From NCBI GenBank assembly GCA_934424575.1, contig CAKRXU010000002.1, forward strand, positions 84,781-148,780: 64,000 nucleotides of DNA, given 5' to 3'. The notes beneath the pieces were generated by a model. It saw only the letters and a list, made by a program, of their open reading frames with translations, searched no databases and was not told the origin of the DNA. A program made the translations under genes and the position numbers. The DNA is from an uncultured Blautia sp. (GTDB lineage: Bacteria; Bacillota; Clostridia; Lachnospirales; Lachnospiraceae). Shown piece by piece: positions 23,517-32,075 of this stretch (position 1 is its first letter; the number at the start of each line of letters is the position of its first letter).

Positions 23517-24851
23517 ATGTCTTACACAGAAGAAGTTTATGAAAGAGTCGTTGCACAGAATCCTGGTGAACCGGAATTTCATCAGGCAGTAAAAGAAGTT
23601 CTGGATTCCCTTAAGGTTGTTATCGACCGTAACGAGGAGAAATACCGCAGCCTTTCCATCCTGGAGCGTCTGGTAGAGCCAGAAAGAATCATCTCTTTCC
23701 GTGTTCCGTGGATCGATGACAACGGGAACGTACAGATCAACAAAGGATACCGTGTACAGTTCAACAGTGCAATCGGACCTTACAAGGGAGGTCTTCGTTT
23801 CCATCCTACAGTAAACCAGAGCATTCTTAAATTCCTTGGTTTCGAGCAGGTATTCAAGAACTCTCTGACAGGTCTTCCGATCGGTGGTGGTAAAGGTGGT
23901 TCCAACTTCGATCCTAAAGGCAAATCCGACAGAGAAGTTATGGCATTCTGCCAGAGCTTTATGACAGAGCTTTCCAAATATATCGGTGCTGACACAGACG
24001 TACCGGCTGGTGATATCGGTGTTGGCGGACGTGAGATCGGATTCCTGTTCGGACAGTACAAACGTATCCGTGGCCTCTATGAAGGCGTTCTGACAGGTAA
24101 AGGACTTACCTACGGCGGATCCCTCATCCGTACAGAAGCAACAGGATACGGTGTTGTATATATCCTCAACGAGCTGATGCAGGCTCACAACGATTCTCTC
24201 GAAGGAAAGACAGTCGTTGTTACAGGTTCCGGAAACGTTGCAATCTACGCAATCCAGAAAGCTACTCAGCTTGGTGCCAAAGTTGTCGCTCTGTGCGACT
24301 CCAACGGATATGTATATGATCCAAACGGAATCAACCTTGACGTTGTCAAAGACATCAAAGAAGTTAAACGTGGACGTATCAAAGAATACGCTGAACGTGT
24401 AGAAGGTTCTACTTACACAGAAGGTACTGGAATCTGGAACATCAAATGTGATGTTTACCTTCCATGCGCAACTCAGAACGAACTTGACGTTGACGGCGTT
24501 AAGACTCTGATCGCAAACGGCTGCAAATATATCGTAGAAGGTGCTAACATGCCTACTACAAGAGAAGCTACAGAATACGCTATGGCAAACGGCGTTCTCT
24601 TCCTTCCTGGAAAAGCATCCAACGCTGGTGGTGTTGCTACTTCCGCACTGGAAATGAGCCAGAACTCCCAGAGACTTTCCTGGACAGCAGAAGAAGTTGA
24701 TGCCAAACTTCATCAGATCATGAAAGACATCTACGCTAAGATCGATAACGCTGCAAAACGTTACGACATGCCAGACAACTTCGTTGCAGGTGCTAACATC
24801 GCCGGCTTCGAAAAAGTTGTAGACGCAATGATCGCTCAGGGCCTTGTTTAA
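23517..24851 (+). CDS. gdhA: NADP-type glutamate dehydrogenase
   Basis: 444 residues, hexameric class I size. KGYRVQFNSAIGPYKGGLRFHPTVN spans the glutamate-binding region, PIGGGKGGSNFDPKGKSD contains the catalytic Lys, DVPAGDIGVGGREI follows, and VTGSGNVAIYAIQKA is the dinucleotide-binding motif. Ser (GSGN) after the glycine loop and overall similarity point to NADP for ammonia assimilation. GAGGAGG precedes the ATG, and a TATAAT lies about 70 bases upstream. Codon use is strongly biased, suggesting high expression. A bidirectional terminator follows. Confidence 0.96.
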   Translation: MSYTEEVYERVVAQNPGEPEFHQAVKEVLDSLKVVIDRNEEKYRSLSILERLVEPERIISFRVPWIDDNGNVQINKGYRVQFNSAIGPYKGGLRFHPTVNQSILKFLGFEQVFKNSLTGLPIGGGKGGSNFDPKGKSDREVMAFCQSFMTELSKYIGADTDVPAGDIGVGGREIGFLFGQYKRIRGLYEGVLTGKGLTYGGSLIRTEATGYGVVYILNELMQAHNDSLEGKTVVVTGSGNVAIYAIQKATQLGAKVVALCDSNGYVYDPNGINLDVVKDIKEVKRGRIKEYAERVEGSTYTEGTGIWNIKCDVYLPCATQNELDVDGVKTLIANGCKYIVEGANMPTTREATEYAMANGVLFLPGKASNAGGVATSALEMSQNSQRLSWTAEEVDAKLHQIMKDIYAKIDNAAKRYDMPDNFVAGANIAGFEKVVDAMIAQGLV

Positions 24852-24883
24852 TTGATTTCCTCCTCTGCGAATCATTGATATTC

Positions 24884-24916
24884 AAAAAGCTCCGGTTTTC
24901 ATGCCGGAGCTTTTTG
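24884..24916. terminator. Bidirectional terminator between gdhA and sigG
   Basis: AAAAAGCTCCGG pairs with CCGGAGCTTTTT; T-runs on both strands. Confidence 0.92.
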
Positions 24917-25696
24917 TTATGGACGAAGATAATTTCTCATATTCCGAAGGGCAGTTTTTTCCAGGCGGCTGACCTGCGCCTGGGAGATCCCAATCTCTTC
25001 TGCCACTTCCATCTGCGTTTTTCCCTCATAAAACCGCATATCGATGATGTGTCTCTCCCTCTCCCCAAGGCGGTTCATCGCCTCTCTGAGTGAAAGATTT
25101 TCCAGCCAGTGATCTTCTTTGTTTTTCTTGTCACTGATCTGATCCATCACATACAGGGTGTCTCCCCCTTCAGAATATACCGGTTCAAAGAGACTGACCG
25201 GGTTCTGGATCGCATCGAGGGCGTACACGATCATCTCTTTTTCAATCCCAATTTCTTCTGCGATCTCCGCGATCGTCGGTTCCCGCAGGTTCTTTTTCAT
25301 GTAACTTTCTTTGGCATAGATTGCCTTGTACGCAATGTCACGAAGCGAACGGCTGACACGGATACTGCTGTTGTCCCGCAGATACCTCCGGATCTCCCCT
25401 ATGATCATTGGCACTGCATAAGTAGAAAACTTGACCATCAAAGTCGTGTCAAAATTATCAATGGCCTTCATAAGTCCGATACAGCCGATCTGAAAAAGAT
25501 CATCCGCATTTTCACTGCTGTTCTGAAATCGTTTGATCACACTTAAGACAAGCCGCAGATTCCCCTTGATGTAACGCTCTCTCGCTTCCTTATCACCGGC
25601 TTTTATCTTTTCAAAAAGTTCCTCCTTCTCCTCCGGAGCCAGAACTGGAAGACTGGCTGTGTTCACTCCGCAGATCTCAACTTTGTTTAGTGCCAT
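24917..25696 (-). CDS. sigG: Forespore sigma factor SigG
   Basis: 259 residues. The N-terminal NKVEICGVNTASLPVL is a SigG hallmark. Region 2 (NLRLVLSVIKRF, DDLFQIGCIGLMKAIDNFD, FSTYAVPMIIGEIRRYLRDN), region 3 and region 4.2 (GKTQMEVAEEIGISQAQVSRLEK) are intact. It directs late forespore gene expression, so the organism is expected to sporulate. sigE is not next to it here. It follows the YmxH-type gene after 116 bases. Confidence 0.97.
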   Translation of the reverse strand: MALNKVEICGVNTASLPVLAPEEKEELFEKIKAGDKEARERYIKGNLRLVLSVIKRFQNSSENADDLFQIGCIGLMKAIDNFDTTLMVKFSTYAVPMIIGEIRRYLRDNSSIRVSRSLRDIAYKAIYAKESYMKKNLREPTIAEIAEEIGIEKEMIVYALDAIQNPVSLFEPVYSEGGDTLYVMDQISDKKNKEDHWLENLSLREAMNRLGERERHIIDMRFYEGKTQMEVAEEIGISQAQVSRLEKTALRNMRNYLRP

Positions 25697-25812
25697 CGAA
25701 ATATCCTCCTTATTTCAGTTGGTACTAAAGATGATTCTCAGGGAGGATATGAAATATTCTTTTTTGCGAAAAATATAAAAAATATAAGTCCTTGACAGTT
25801 TTACAAAAGGTA

Positions 25813-26064
25813 CTATCTGTGAGGACATTTTTCTTCCGGGAGCTCCACCAGTATAATATCTCCTCCGATCTGACGGACGCTGCTCCAGGGGATGATAAAT
25901 TCACTTTCCCGTCCCCAGAAACAGCAGAATCTGCCAGGTCCGGGAACGATCAGCGCTGTGATCTTTCCGCTTCTTTCATCAAATTCAAGATCGATCGGAC
26001 AACCAAGACTCCTGCAGGTACGGATATTTATGATCTCTTTTTGCCTTAATTCGCAAAGACGCAT
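25813..26064 (-). CDS. YlmC/YmxH family sporulation protein (PRC-barrel)
   Basis: 83 residues with the PRC-barrel start MRLCELRQKEIINI, then GCPIDLEFD, ITALIVPGPGRF and IPWSSVRQIGGDIILVEL. Members are commonly near sigG in spore-formers; the molecular role is unclear. Here it lies upstream of sigG on the same strand. Confidence 0.9.
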   Translation of the reverse strand: MRLCELRQKEIINIRTCRSLGCPIDLEFDERSGKITALIVPGPGRFCCFWGRESEFIIPWSSVRQIGGDIILVELPEEKCPHR

Positions 26065-26124
26065 ACAGACACCATTTTTTCAAAAATATATGCAGAAAAT
26101 ACAGGAAATATACCCTGTAATTTA

Positions 26125-26154
26125 TTGACATTAGTCGAAAAAATACAGTATAAT
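26125..26154 (+). promoter_or_regulatory. nrdR promoter
   Basis: TTGACA (26125-26130), 18 bases, TATAAT (26149-26154), 32 bases before the NrdR start. Confidence 0.85.
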
Positions 26155-26186
26155 TAGCCCATAAAAGGGAAAAGAGGGATAATACC

Positions 26187-26639
26187 GTGAGATGCCCATT
26201 TTGTAATCAGGATAATACCAAGGTCGTTGATTCCAGACCTGTCGAAGATACCAATGCGATCCGCAGGAGAAGGATGTGTGAATCCTGCGGCAAGAGATTT
26301 ACCACTTATGAGAAGGTTGAGACCATCCCGTTAAGTGTGATCAAGAAGGATCAGACAAGAGAAGCTTATCACCGTTCCAAGATCCAGGACGGTGTTCTTC
26401 GTGCGTGCTACAAGCGCCCGATCCCGATCGAGAAGATTGAGTCTATGATCGATTCCATCGAGGGGTCTATTTTTGAGAGCGCGGATAAGGAGATTTCCAG
26501 TACGCGGATTGGCGAGATCGTTATGGAGCATTTGAAGGATCTTGATGCCGTTGCTTATGTGCGGTTTGCGTCGGTGTATCGTGAGTTTAAGGATGTTAGT
26601 ACTTTTATGGATGAGTTGAAGAAGTTTATGGAACCGTAA
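26187..26639 (+). CDS. nrdR: Transcriptional repressor NrdR
   Basis: 150 residues, usual length. The N-terminal zinc ribbon has CPFC (3-6) and CESC (31-34), followed by the ATP-cone (PLSVIKKDQTREAYHRSKI and FASVYREFKDV). NrdR represses ribonucleotide reductase genes according to ATP/dATP levels. The translation starts ATG-AGA-TGC, the normal MRCPFC start. No nrd genes are in the window. GC and base use fall toward the 3' end, just before a repeat-rich gap. Confidence 0.97.
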   Translation: MRCPFCNQDNTKVVDSRPVEDTNAIRRRRMCESCGKRFTTYEKVETIPLSVIKKDQTREAYHRSKIQDGVLRACYKRPIPIEKIESMIDSIEGSIFESADKEISSTRIGEIVMEHLKDLDAVAYVRFASVYREFKDVSTFMDELKKFMEP

Positions 26640-26714
26640 GGTACTTCCTTTGGATCCGTCAATTTGTATTGACATTTTTTTGTTAAGGTGGTTGCCTTGT
26701 AGACTTTTTTTATA

Positions 26715-26865
26715 TTGGGATATAAGCAAACCGTCAGGGGACGTCGCCCGTCCCCTGACCACCCCTGGGCTGAATGTTTGACGGGAATTTTGTCTTGTGG
26801 GGGAGCCTTAGAAAAATTCTCCTGGTGTTTCAAGCCGGGAAACTTTCGTATGAATGGTATTGCAG
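26715..26865 (+). repeat. Inverted-repeat arm 1 of a repeat pair
   Basis: About 150 bp that recurs, inverted and ~70% identical by eye, at 27066-27218. It includes a perfect 10-bp hairpin (GTCAGGGGAC/GTCCCCTGAC). Both arms can be read from a TTG as related short peptides (conserved CLT, SCG, EKFSWC). The changes fall in all codon positions, so I do not call a gene. Confidence 0.7.
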
Positions 26866-26872
26866 TATATAG

Positions 26873-26925
26873 GGATAGCAGGATTCTTCTCTTTTGTATG
26901 GGGAAGGTGTCCTGCTATTTTTTCA
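26873..26925 (+). terminator. Hairpin with T-run inside the repeat pair
   Basis: ATAGCAGGA pairs with TCCTGCTAT across a long loop and is followed by TTTTTT. It may end nrdR read-through or belong to the repeat element. Confidence 0.5.
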
Positions 26926-27065
26926 TATTATTGGTTGACGTCGGGTTTGTGCGCGCCAGTAGGTATGCTACTGGAAACCAGCAGGGACACACAAAATGCC
27001 ACGAAACACCGTCCCCACCGGCACCCCTGCATGTTGCAGACGCAGGCACCCAGAGCCACGGTGCA

Positions 27066-27218
27066 AATTGGAATCCCATTTATACGAAAGTCTCCCGACT
27101 TGTTGCACCAAGAGAATTTTTCAAAGAGCACCCCACACGACCAAATTTCCGTCAAACACCCAGCCGAGGGGTGGCGAGGGGACTGGCGAAGTCCTTTCGC
27201 GGTTTGCTCTGCTCCCAA
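27066..27218 (-). repeat. Inverted-repeat arm 2 of a repeat pair
   Basis: The inverted partner of 26715-26865. The ~200 bases between the arms are GC-richer than the surroundings and show no convincing gene. The whole 26640-27286 gap therefore holds one inverted-repeat unit of about 500 bp and the downstream terminator. Confidence 0.7.
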
Positions 27219-27264
27219 GCATCCAAATCCCCAGGATTAAAGGAAATAATAAAAAACAGGGATA

Positions 27265-27290
27265 ATAAGGGCATCAAAAAAAGCCCTTAT
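27265..27290 (-). terminator. Terminator of the PPK2-type gene
   Basis: ATAAGGGC pairs with GCCCTTAT around a T-rich loop, overlapping the last codon of the gene. The trailing T-run is weak. Confidence 0.5.
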
Positions 27291-28768
27291 TTCAGGGCTT
27301 TTTCCAACTCTTTAATCACAATTTTGAGTGCCTTAATGCGCGCATACCTCTTATCCACCGACTCAAGAATATGCCACGGCGCATAAGTCGTACTAGTCTT
27401 CTTGAGCATCTCATTAACCGCCTCCTCATACTGATCCCATTTCTCACGGTTTCTCCAGTCCTCATCCGTGATCTTCCATTGTTTCTCAGGATTGTTCTGA
27501 CGGTCATTAAACCGTGCAAGCTGTGTATCCTTGTCGATCTGAACCCAGAATTTGATGATCACAGCTCCCCAGTCGGACAGTTCTTTCTCAAATTCGTTCA
27601 TTTCATTGTAGGCACGTTTCCAGTCATTTTCACTGCAGAATCCTTCCAGTCGCTCCACCATGACGCGTCCATACCAGGTACGGTCAAAAATTGCGATATG
27701 ACCGTCCTTTGGAAGTCTCGTCCAGAAACGCCACAGATAATGGCGGGCTTTTTCGTGTGGTTCCGGGCTGGCGATCGGATGCACCTCATATCCGCGTGGA
27801 TCGAGTGCACCTGTGATCCTCTTGATGTTTCCGCCCTTGCCGGCAGCATCCCATCCTTCGTATGTGATGATCACCGGAATCCGTTTACGGTAGAGACGGT
27901 TGTGGAGTTCACTTAATTTACTCTGGAGTTTCTTAAGTTCCTTGTCATATTCCTCATCATCGATCGTCTTGCCGGTAAGCTCAACATCTGCCAGTTTCGG
28001 CATCTTTACCAGTGGGAAGATATTCTGAAGGATCGGAACGGAATGACTCTGGTTCTGGAGGGCAACTTCAATACTGCTCACCAGTGTATCCATCACCTGT
28101 AATTCTGCCCATTTCTTGTCCCTGGCGTCTATGATATACCATGGAGAGGTCGATGCATTCGTATCCTTGAGATAGCGGTCATAGACTTTCTCGCATTTGC
28201 GGTAATGTTCCTGCTGCCATTTGTCGAATTCTGACACTCTCCAGCGTGTATCCTGACTGGAACAGAGTTTATCCATGCGGAATTTCTGCTCTTCTTTGTC
28301 GATCTGCATAAAGAACTTGAGCACCAGATAACCATTATCCGTAAGCTGACGCTCAAACCGGCGGATGCTCTCGATCCGCTTCTCATAATCCTCTCCGGTC
28401 AGTTCCTTACGAAGCACTTCCTGCGTTGTCTGCTCCATCCATCCGGAATCCAGAAAAGTAAATTTGCCCTGCTCCGGGATCTGGCACATGTAGCGGTAAA
28501 GAAATGGTCTGCGCAGTTCCTCCTCAGACGGAGCTGACATCGTCGCCACCTTAAAAAATCTCGGGTCGATGTTCTTGATCACCTTGCCGATCATACTGCC
28601 CTTACCGGCAGCACTCCATCCCTCAAAAAGCACCAGCACCGGAAGTTTATGCTCCTTGATCTTCATCTGGAGATCATAAAGTTTCTTTCTTGCCGCATCG
28701 AGCTGCTGTTTCAGTTCTTCTTTCTCGGGAGCTTCTCCCGGTATCCATGTTTTCAGCAAAAAACGCAC
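27287..28768 (-). CDS. Two-domain PPK2: polyphosphate:AMP phosphotransferase type
   Basis: 493 residues made of two PPK2 domains. The N-domain has Walker A GWSAAGKGS (about 49-57) and a variant Walker B/lid (FLDSGWMEQT). The C-domain has GWDAAGKGG and the canonical FDRTWYGRVMVERLEGF. Family knowledge: two-domain PPK2 enzymes (PAP type) move phosphate from polyphosphate to AMP, with activity mostly in the C-domain. The start is placed at MRFLLKTWIPGE. Together with PPK1 at 14901-16949 the organism has both a polyphosphate maker and a polyphosphate user. It stands alone. Confidence 0.92.
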   Translation of the reverse strand: MRFLLKTWIPGEAPEKEELKQQLDAARKKLYDLQMKIKEHKLPVLVLFEGWSAAGKGSMIGKVIKNIDPRFFKVATMSAPSEEELRRPFLYRYMCQIPEQGKFTFLDSGWMEQTTQEVLRKELTGEDYEKRIESIRRFERQLTDNGYLVLKFFMQIDKEEQKFRMDKLCSSQDTRWRVSEFDKWQQEHYRKCEKVYDRYLKDTNASTSPWYIIDARDKKWAELQVMDTLVSSIEVALQNQSHSVPILQNIFPLVKMPKLADVELTGKTIDDEEYDKELKKLQSKLSELHNRLYRKRIPVIITYEGWDAAGKGGNIKRITGALDPRGYEVHPIASPEPHEKARHYLWRFWTRLPKDGHIAIFDRTWYGRVMVERLEGFCSENDWKRAYNEMNEFEKELSDWGAVIIKFWVQIDKDTQLARFNDRQNNPEKQWKITDEDWRNREKWDQYEEAVNEMLKKTSTTYAPWHILESVDKRYARIKALKIVIKELEKALK

Positions 28769-28787
28769 CCCATTTCTTATTATTTTA

Positions 28788-29759
28788 TTATATATTGATC
28801 AGAGAATATCCAAGTTTCACCTCTCTGACCGCTGTTTCACCCTGTCCCATCATTTCGATCAGCATCTCCACTGCCATCTCACCGCTCTTCTCATAAGAAA
28901 AATGCACGGTAGGAATCGGCGGTGTGATCACTCTCGCGATCTCAGAATCTCCATGTCCCGCAACCAGGATATCCTCCGGGACTTTCTTTCCATGCTCTCT
29001 CAGGTAGCGGACGGCTCCGGCAGCCATGGTATCTGTCGCACAGATGACTGCATCAAGATCCGGATACTTCGCAAGCAGTTCTCCTGCCTTTTCATAACCG
29101 GAATCAGAAGTAAATGCAGAAATCACCTTCTGCTGTGCCGCCTTCTCTATGCCGGCTTTTTTTACGGCATCTTCATAACCGCCAAAACGTTCTGCACCGA
29201 CTGCCTTGTCCTGCATGATCGCGCCGATATATCCCGGATTCTTCCTTCCCATATCAAGAACGGCTTCTGTGAGATCTTTGGTAGCGTGATAATCATCATG
29301 GTATACACAGCAATGACCGGAATACTGCTGGCCCACCAGGATCACCGGTACAGACAGGTTCTTAAGGATCTTCTTATGCTCGGCGGTCACTACTGTCGCA
29401 GCGAGGATCACGCCGTCCACCTGCTTGTCGTTAAAAGCAGAAAGATATTCCAGTTCTTTCTTCGGATCATTCTGTGTCACCGCGAGGAGCATCTGATAAC
29501 CGCTCTCATTCAGGACAGAGAGAACTCCTTCTACGATCTTGCCTATGGATGCGGATGCGATCTTTGGTACGATCACACCGATCATTTTTGTTTTTTTGGT
29601 ACGGAGTGTCTGTGCCTGGATGGAAGGGCGATAGCCTGTCTGCTCTACAACTTTGCGGATCGCCTCTTTCTTCTCTTCTGAAATATATCCGTTGTTAAAG
29701 TAACGGGAAACTGCCGCACTGGACACACCTGCTAATTTTGCTATTTCACTTATATTCAT
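28788..29759 (-). CDS. LacI-family transcriptional regulator (ScrR-like)
   Basis: 323 residues. The N-terminal helix-turn-helix and hinge are MNISEIAKLAGVSSAAVSRYFN and GYRPSIQAQTLRTKKT. The sugar-binding periplasmic-type domain follows (IGVIVPKIAS, DGVILAA, AICATDTMAAGAVRYLREHG, DILVAGHGDSEIA). It lies just downstream of the PTS gene and probably controls the operators at 31924-33045. Its own promoter region has TATACT (29779-29784, minus) beside a dyad ACAAT...ATTGT (29787-29802), suggesting autoregulation. Confidence 0.9.
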   Translation of the reverse strand: MNISEIAKLAGVSSAAVSRYFNNGYISEEKKEAIRKVVEQTGYRPSIQAQTLRTKKTKMIGVIVPKIASASIGKIVEGVLSVLNESGYQMLLAVTQNDPKKELEYLSAFNDKQVDGVILAATVVTAEHKKILKNLSVPVILVGQQYSGHCCVYHDDYHATKDLTEAVLDMGRKNPGYIGAIMQDKAVGAERFGGYEDAVKKAGIEKAAQQKVISAFTSDSGYEKAGELLAKYPDLDAVICATDTMAAGAVRYLREHGKKVPEDILVAGHGDSEIARVITPPIPTVHFSYEKSGEMAVEMLIEMMGQGETAVREVKLGYSLINI

Positions 29760-29778
29760 GCTTTTTCCCCTTTGCTGT

Positions 29779-29802
29779 AGTATAACACAATTTTTCGATT
29801 GT
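29779..29802 (-). promoter_or_regulatory. -10 element and dyad of the LacI-type gene
   Basis: TATACT on the minus strand at 29779-29784, directly beside the inverted repeat ACAAT-6-ATTGT (29787-29802), which fits an operator within the core promoter. Confidence 0.5.
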
Positions 29803-29887
29803 TACTATGCATTTTCTGTGTTCATCCTGCATTTTCTGTAATATAATAAAAATTTCTGATATTTTCACCATTTTACTCAGTTCAAGC

Positions 29888-29938
29888 CAAAAAGGCACTG
29901 TCAAATACGGATCTAATCCAGAAATCTGACAGTGCCTT
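29888..29938 (-). terminator. PTS gene terminator
   Basis: AAGGCACTGTCA pairs with TGACAGTGCCTT. It lies between the PTS gene and the LacI gene, with a T-run on the minus strand. Confidence 0.85.
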
Positions 29939-29958
29939 CTTTTATTTATTATTTAATT

Positions 29959-31881
29959 TTATACGGTAAAGACTTCTTCCAGTCTCTTAGTCTTTCCTGT
30001 CTTTACTACTTTGAATTCCGGATAATCATCACTGTTTGTCAGAAGCACTGCCGCTACCGGGCTGTATCCGGCTGCTTTGATCTTTGCGATGTCAAATGTC
30101 ATCAGTTTCTGACCTGCTTTGACTTTCTGTCCTTCTTCTACCAGAAGCTCAAATCCGTCGCCCTTCATGTTTACAGTGTCAACACCTACGTGGATCAGGA
30201 CTTCCATATCTGCCGGTCCTGTGATACCGATTGCATGTTTTGTATCTGTTACAGAAGAGATCTCGCCGTCAAACGGAGCCACGACAACGCCTTCTTCCGG
30301 GTCGATTCCGACACCGTCACCGAGAACGCCTGCTGCAAAAGTATCATCCGGGATCTCATTTCTCGGAACGATCGTTCCCTGGATCGGTGCATACAATTTC
30401 TTTGCTGTACCGTCTACGGTTACTTCCTGTGTTGCTTCTTCTGCTGTTTCTTTTACAGGTTCTGCTGCCGGAGCGTCATCTGTCTTTGCTGCTGTCACTT
30501 TGGCATCTTCCGGATCTTCCTTCCAGGTGAACCAGGTCAGTGCGAATGCTACTGCGAAGGAAACTGCCAGCATGATCGCATACTGTGCGGAATAATCCAG
30601 TGTGGTAAGGAATCCCGGGATTCCTGTAACTCCGTAAGAAGTTGCTCCAATGTGGAAAATGGATCCAAGCAGGGCTCCAACGGCACCACCTGCCATACCA
30701 CATACAAGAGGTTTCATGAAACGAAGGTTTACACCGAAGATCGCCGGCTCTGTAATTCCAAGTGCTGCGGATAATGCAGACGGGATGGAAACGGATTTGG
30801 TCTTGTAGTTTCTTGCTTTGAGGCCGACTGCGAGGCAGGCAGCTCCCTGTGCAAAGTTTGCTGCGGATGCGATCGGCATCCAGATATTCAGCCCGTCAGA
30901 AGCAAGCATACCTGCTTCAATTACATTGTACATGTGGTGGATACCGCAGACTACTGTGAGCGGATAGATCGCACCCATGATCATTGCTCCGATTCCGTGT
31001 CCTACTGTGATGATCCAGGACGCAAATTCAAGCACATAAGTTTCTGCTGTGGAGAATACCGGTCCGATCAGTCCGATGGTAAGGAAACCTGTGATCAGTA
31101 CGGTACAAAGTGGTGTTACAAAAAGATCGATCATCTCCGGAACATGTTTATGCAGCCAGTTCTCCAGCTTACACATGATCCAGACTGCGATGATGACAGG
31201 AATTACATGACCCTGATATCCAACCTGTCTGATGGAAAATCCAAACAGATGCCATACCGGGATATCAGCCGCATCCATAGATGCTACAGACCATGCGTTG
31301 ATAAGGTTCGGGTGGATCATGATCATACCGATGACTGCGCCCAGGAAAATATTTCCTCCGAATACTCTTGCCGCAGATACTGCGATCAGGATCGGCAGGA
31401 AGGTAAATGCTGTGTTTGCAAACAGGTCAAGGATCCCATACCAGTCGCTTCCTGCAAATGCAGGCATTGCCTTACCAAGTGCCTCTACCAGTCCCATCAT
31501 AAGACCAGATGCTACGATTGCCGGAAGGATCGGCACAAAAACATCTCCCAGTGCCTTGATCATCCGCTTGAATACCGGCTGTTTCGCTGCCGCTGCTGCC
31601 TTCACTTCTTCTTTGGTCGCTGCGGTCATTCCGCTGACCTTGAGGAATTCATCGTATACCTTATTTACTGTGCCGGTTCCGATGATGAGCTGAAGCTGTC
31701 CGTTGTTACTGAAAACACCTTTCACACCATCGATGTTCTCAAGTTTCTTCATATCGATCTTGCTGTTGTCTACCGTTACCAGACGCAGTCTCGTTGCACA
31801 ATGTGCCGCACTTACAAGATTGGATCTGCCGCCAACGGTATCAAAGATTTCTTTTGCACACTTTGCATAATCCATTGCCAT
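29959..31881 (-). CDS. PTS EIIBCA transporter, sucrose/beta-glucoside type
   Basis: A 640-residue fused permease that imports and phosphorylates a sugar. The EIIB domain (about 1-90) carries the phospho-Cys in AAHCATRLRL. The EIIC membrane domain (about 105-460) has VFVPILPAIVASGLMMGL, GIHHMYNVIEAG and NFAQGAACLAV. An Ala/Glu/Thr linker leads to the EIIA domain, with the phospho-His in LIHVGVDTVNMKG. The EIIC motifs resemble ScrA (sucrose) most, but no hydrolase is beside it, so the sugar is unproven. TTTACA/TATATT promoter boxes lie between two LacI-type operators. Confidence 0.9.
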   Translation of the reverse strand: MAMDYAKCAKEIFDTVGGRSNLVSAAHCATRLRLVTVDNSKIDMKKLENIDGVKGVFSNNGQLQLIIGTGTVNKVYDEFLKVSGMTAATKEEVKAAAAAKQPVFKRMIKALGDVFVPILPAIVASGLMMGLVEALGKAMPAFAGSDWYGILDLFANTAFTFLPILIAVSAARVFGGNIFLGAVIGMIMIHPNLINAWSVASMDAADIPVWHLFGFSIRQVGYQGHVIPVIIAVWIMCKLENWLHKHVPEMIDLFVTPLCTVLITGFLTIGLIGPVFSTAETYVLEFASWIITVGHGIGAMIMGAIYPLTVVCGIHHMYNVIEAGMLASDGLNIWMPIASAANFAQGAACLAVGLKARNYKTKSVSIPSALSAALGITEPAIFGVNLRFMKPLVCGMAGGAVGALLGSIFHIGATSYGVTGIPGFLTTLDYSAQYAIMLAVSFAVAFALTWFTWKEDPEDAKVTAAKTDDAPAAEPVKETAEEATQEVTVDGTAKKLYAPIQGTIVPRNEIPDDTFAAGVLGDGVGIDPEEGVVVAPFDGEISSVTDTKHAIGITGPADMEVLIHVGVDTVNMKGDGFELLVEEGQKVKAGQKLMTFDIAKIKAAGYSPVAAVLLTNSDDYPEFKVVKTGKTKRLEEVFTV

Positions 31882-31923
31882 TTTCTCTCCCTCTTTCCTT
31901 TGTTTTTGCTTTGCGCTCTTGTG

Positions 31924-31937
31924 TGAAATCGTTTACA
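31924..31937 (-). promoter_or_regulatory. LacI/CcpA-type operator downstream of the PTS promoter
   Basis: TGTAAACGATTTCA (minus strand), a full match to the catabolite/LacI box TGWAANCGNTNWCA. It lies just after the predicted transcription start. Confidence 0.8.
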
Positions 31938-31949
31938 TTTCGTATTTTT

Positions 31950-31978
31950 AATATAACCCTTTTTGTTTCATTTGTAAA
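31950..31978 (-). promoter_or_regulatory. PTS gene promoter
   Basis: TTTACA (31973-31978), 17 bases, TATATT (31950-31955) on the minus strand. The -35 context GCCAGTTTACAAAT is identical to that of the HAD gene promoter. Confidence 0.8.
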
Positions 31979-32023
31979 CTGGCATTTCAGCCAAACATCA
32001 AAGGTCATTTTTGTGCATATTTC

Positions 32024-32037
32024 TGTAATCGTTTTCA
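32024..32037 (-). promoter_or_regulatory. Upstream LacI/CcpA-type operator of the PTS gene
   Basis: TGAAAACGATTACA (minus strand), a full match to TGWAANCGNTNWCA. It lies 100 bp (centre to centre) from the downstream operator. Confidence 0.75.
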
Positions 32038-32075
32038 CCTCCTGTATGCAGTCTTTGAAGGACCGCATAAAAGCA

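Noticed and set aside
23436..24875. A 479-codon open frame antisense to gdhA
   Set aside because: It is a Cys/Phe/Ser-rich shadow of a highly codon-biased gene. Such antisense frames over glutamate dehydrogenase genes are a known artefact. No ribosome-binding site or known domain.
26928..27218. 96-codon minus-strand open frame, related to a plus-strand frame at 26715
   Set aside because: Both are the two arms of an inverted repeat; substitutions fall in all codon positions, so coding is not supported.
30934..31926. A 330-codon open frame antisense to the PTS gene
   Set aside because: Shadow of the EIIBC coding region.
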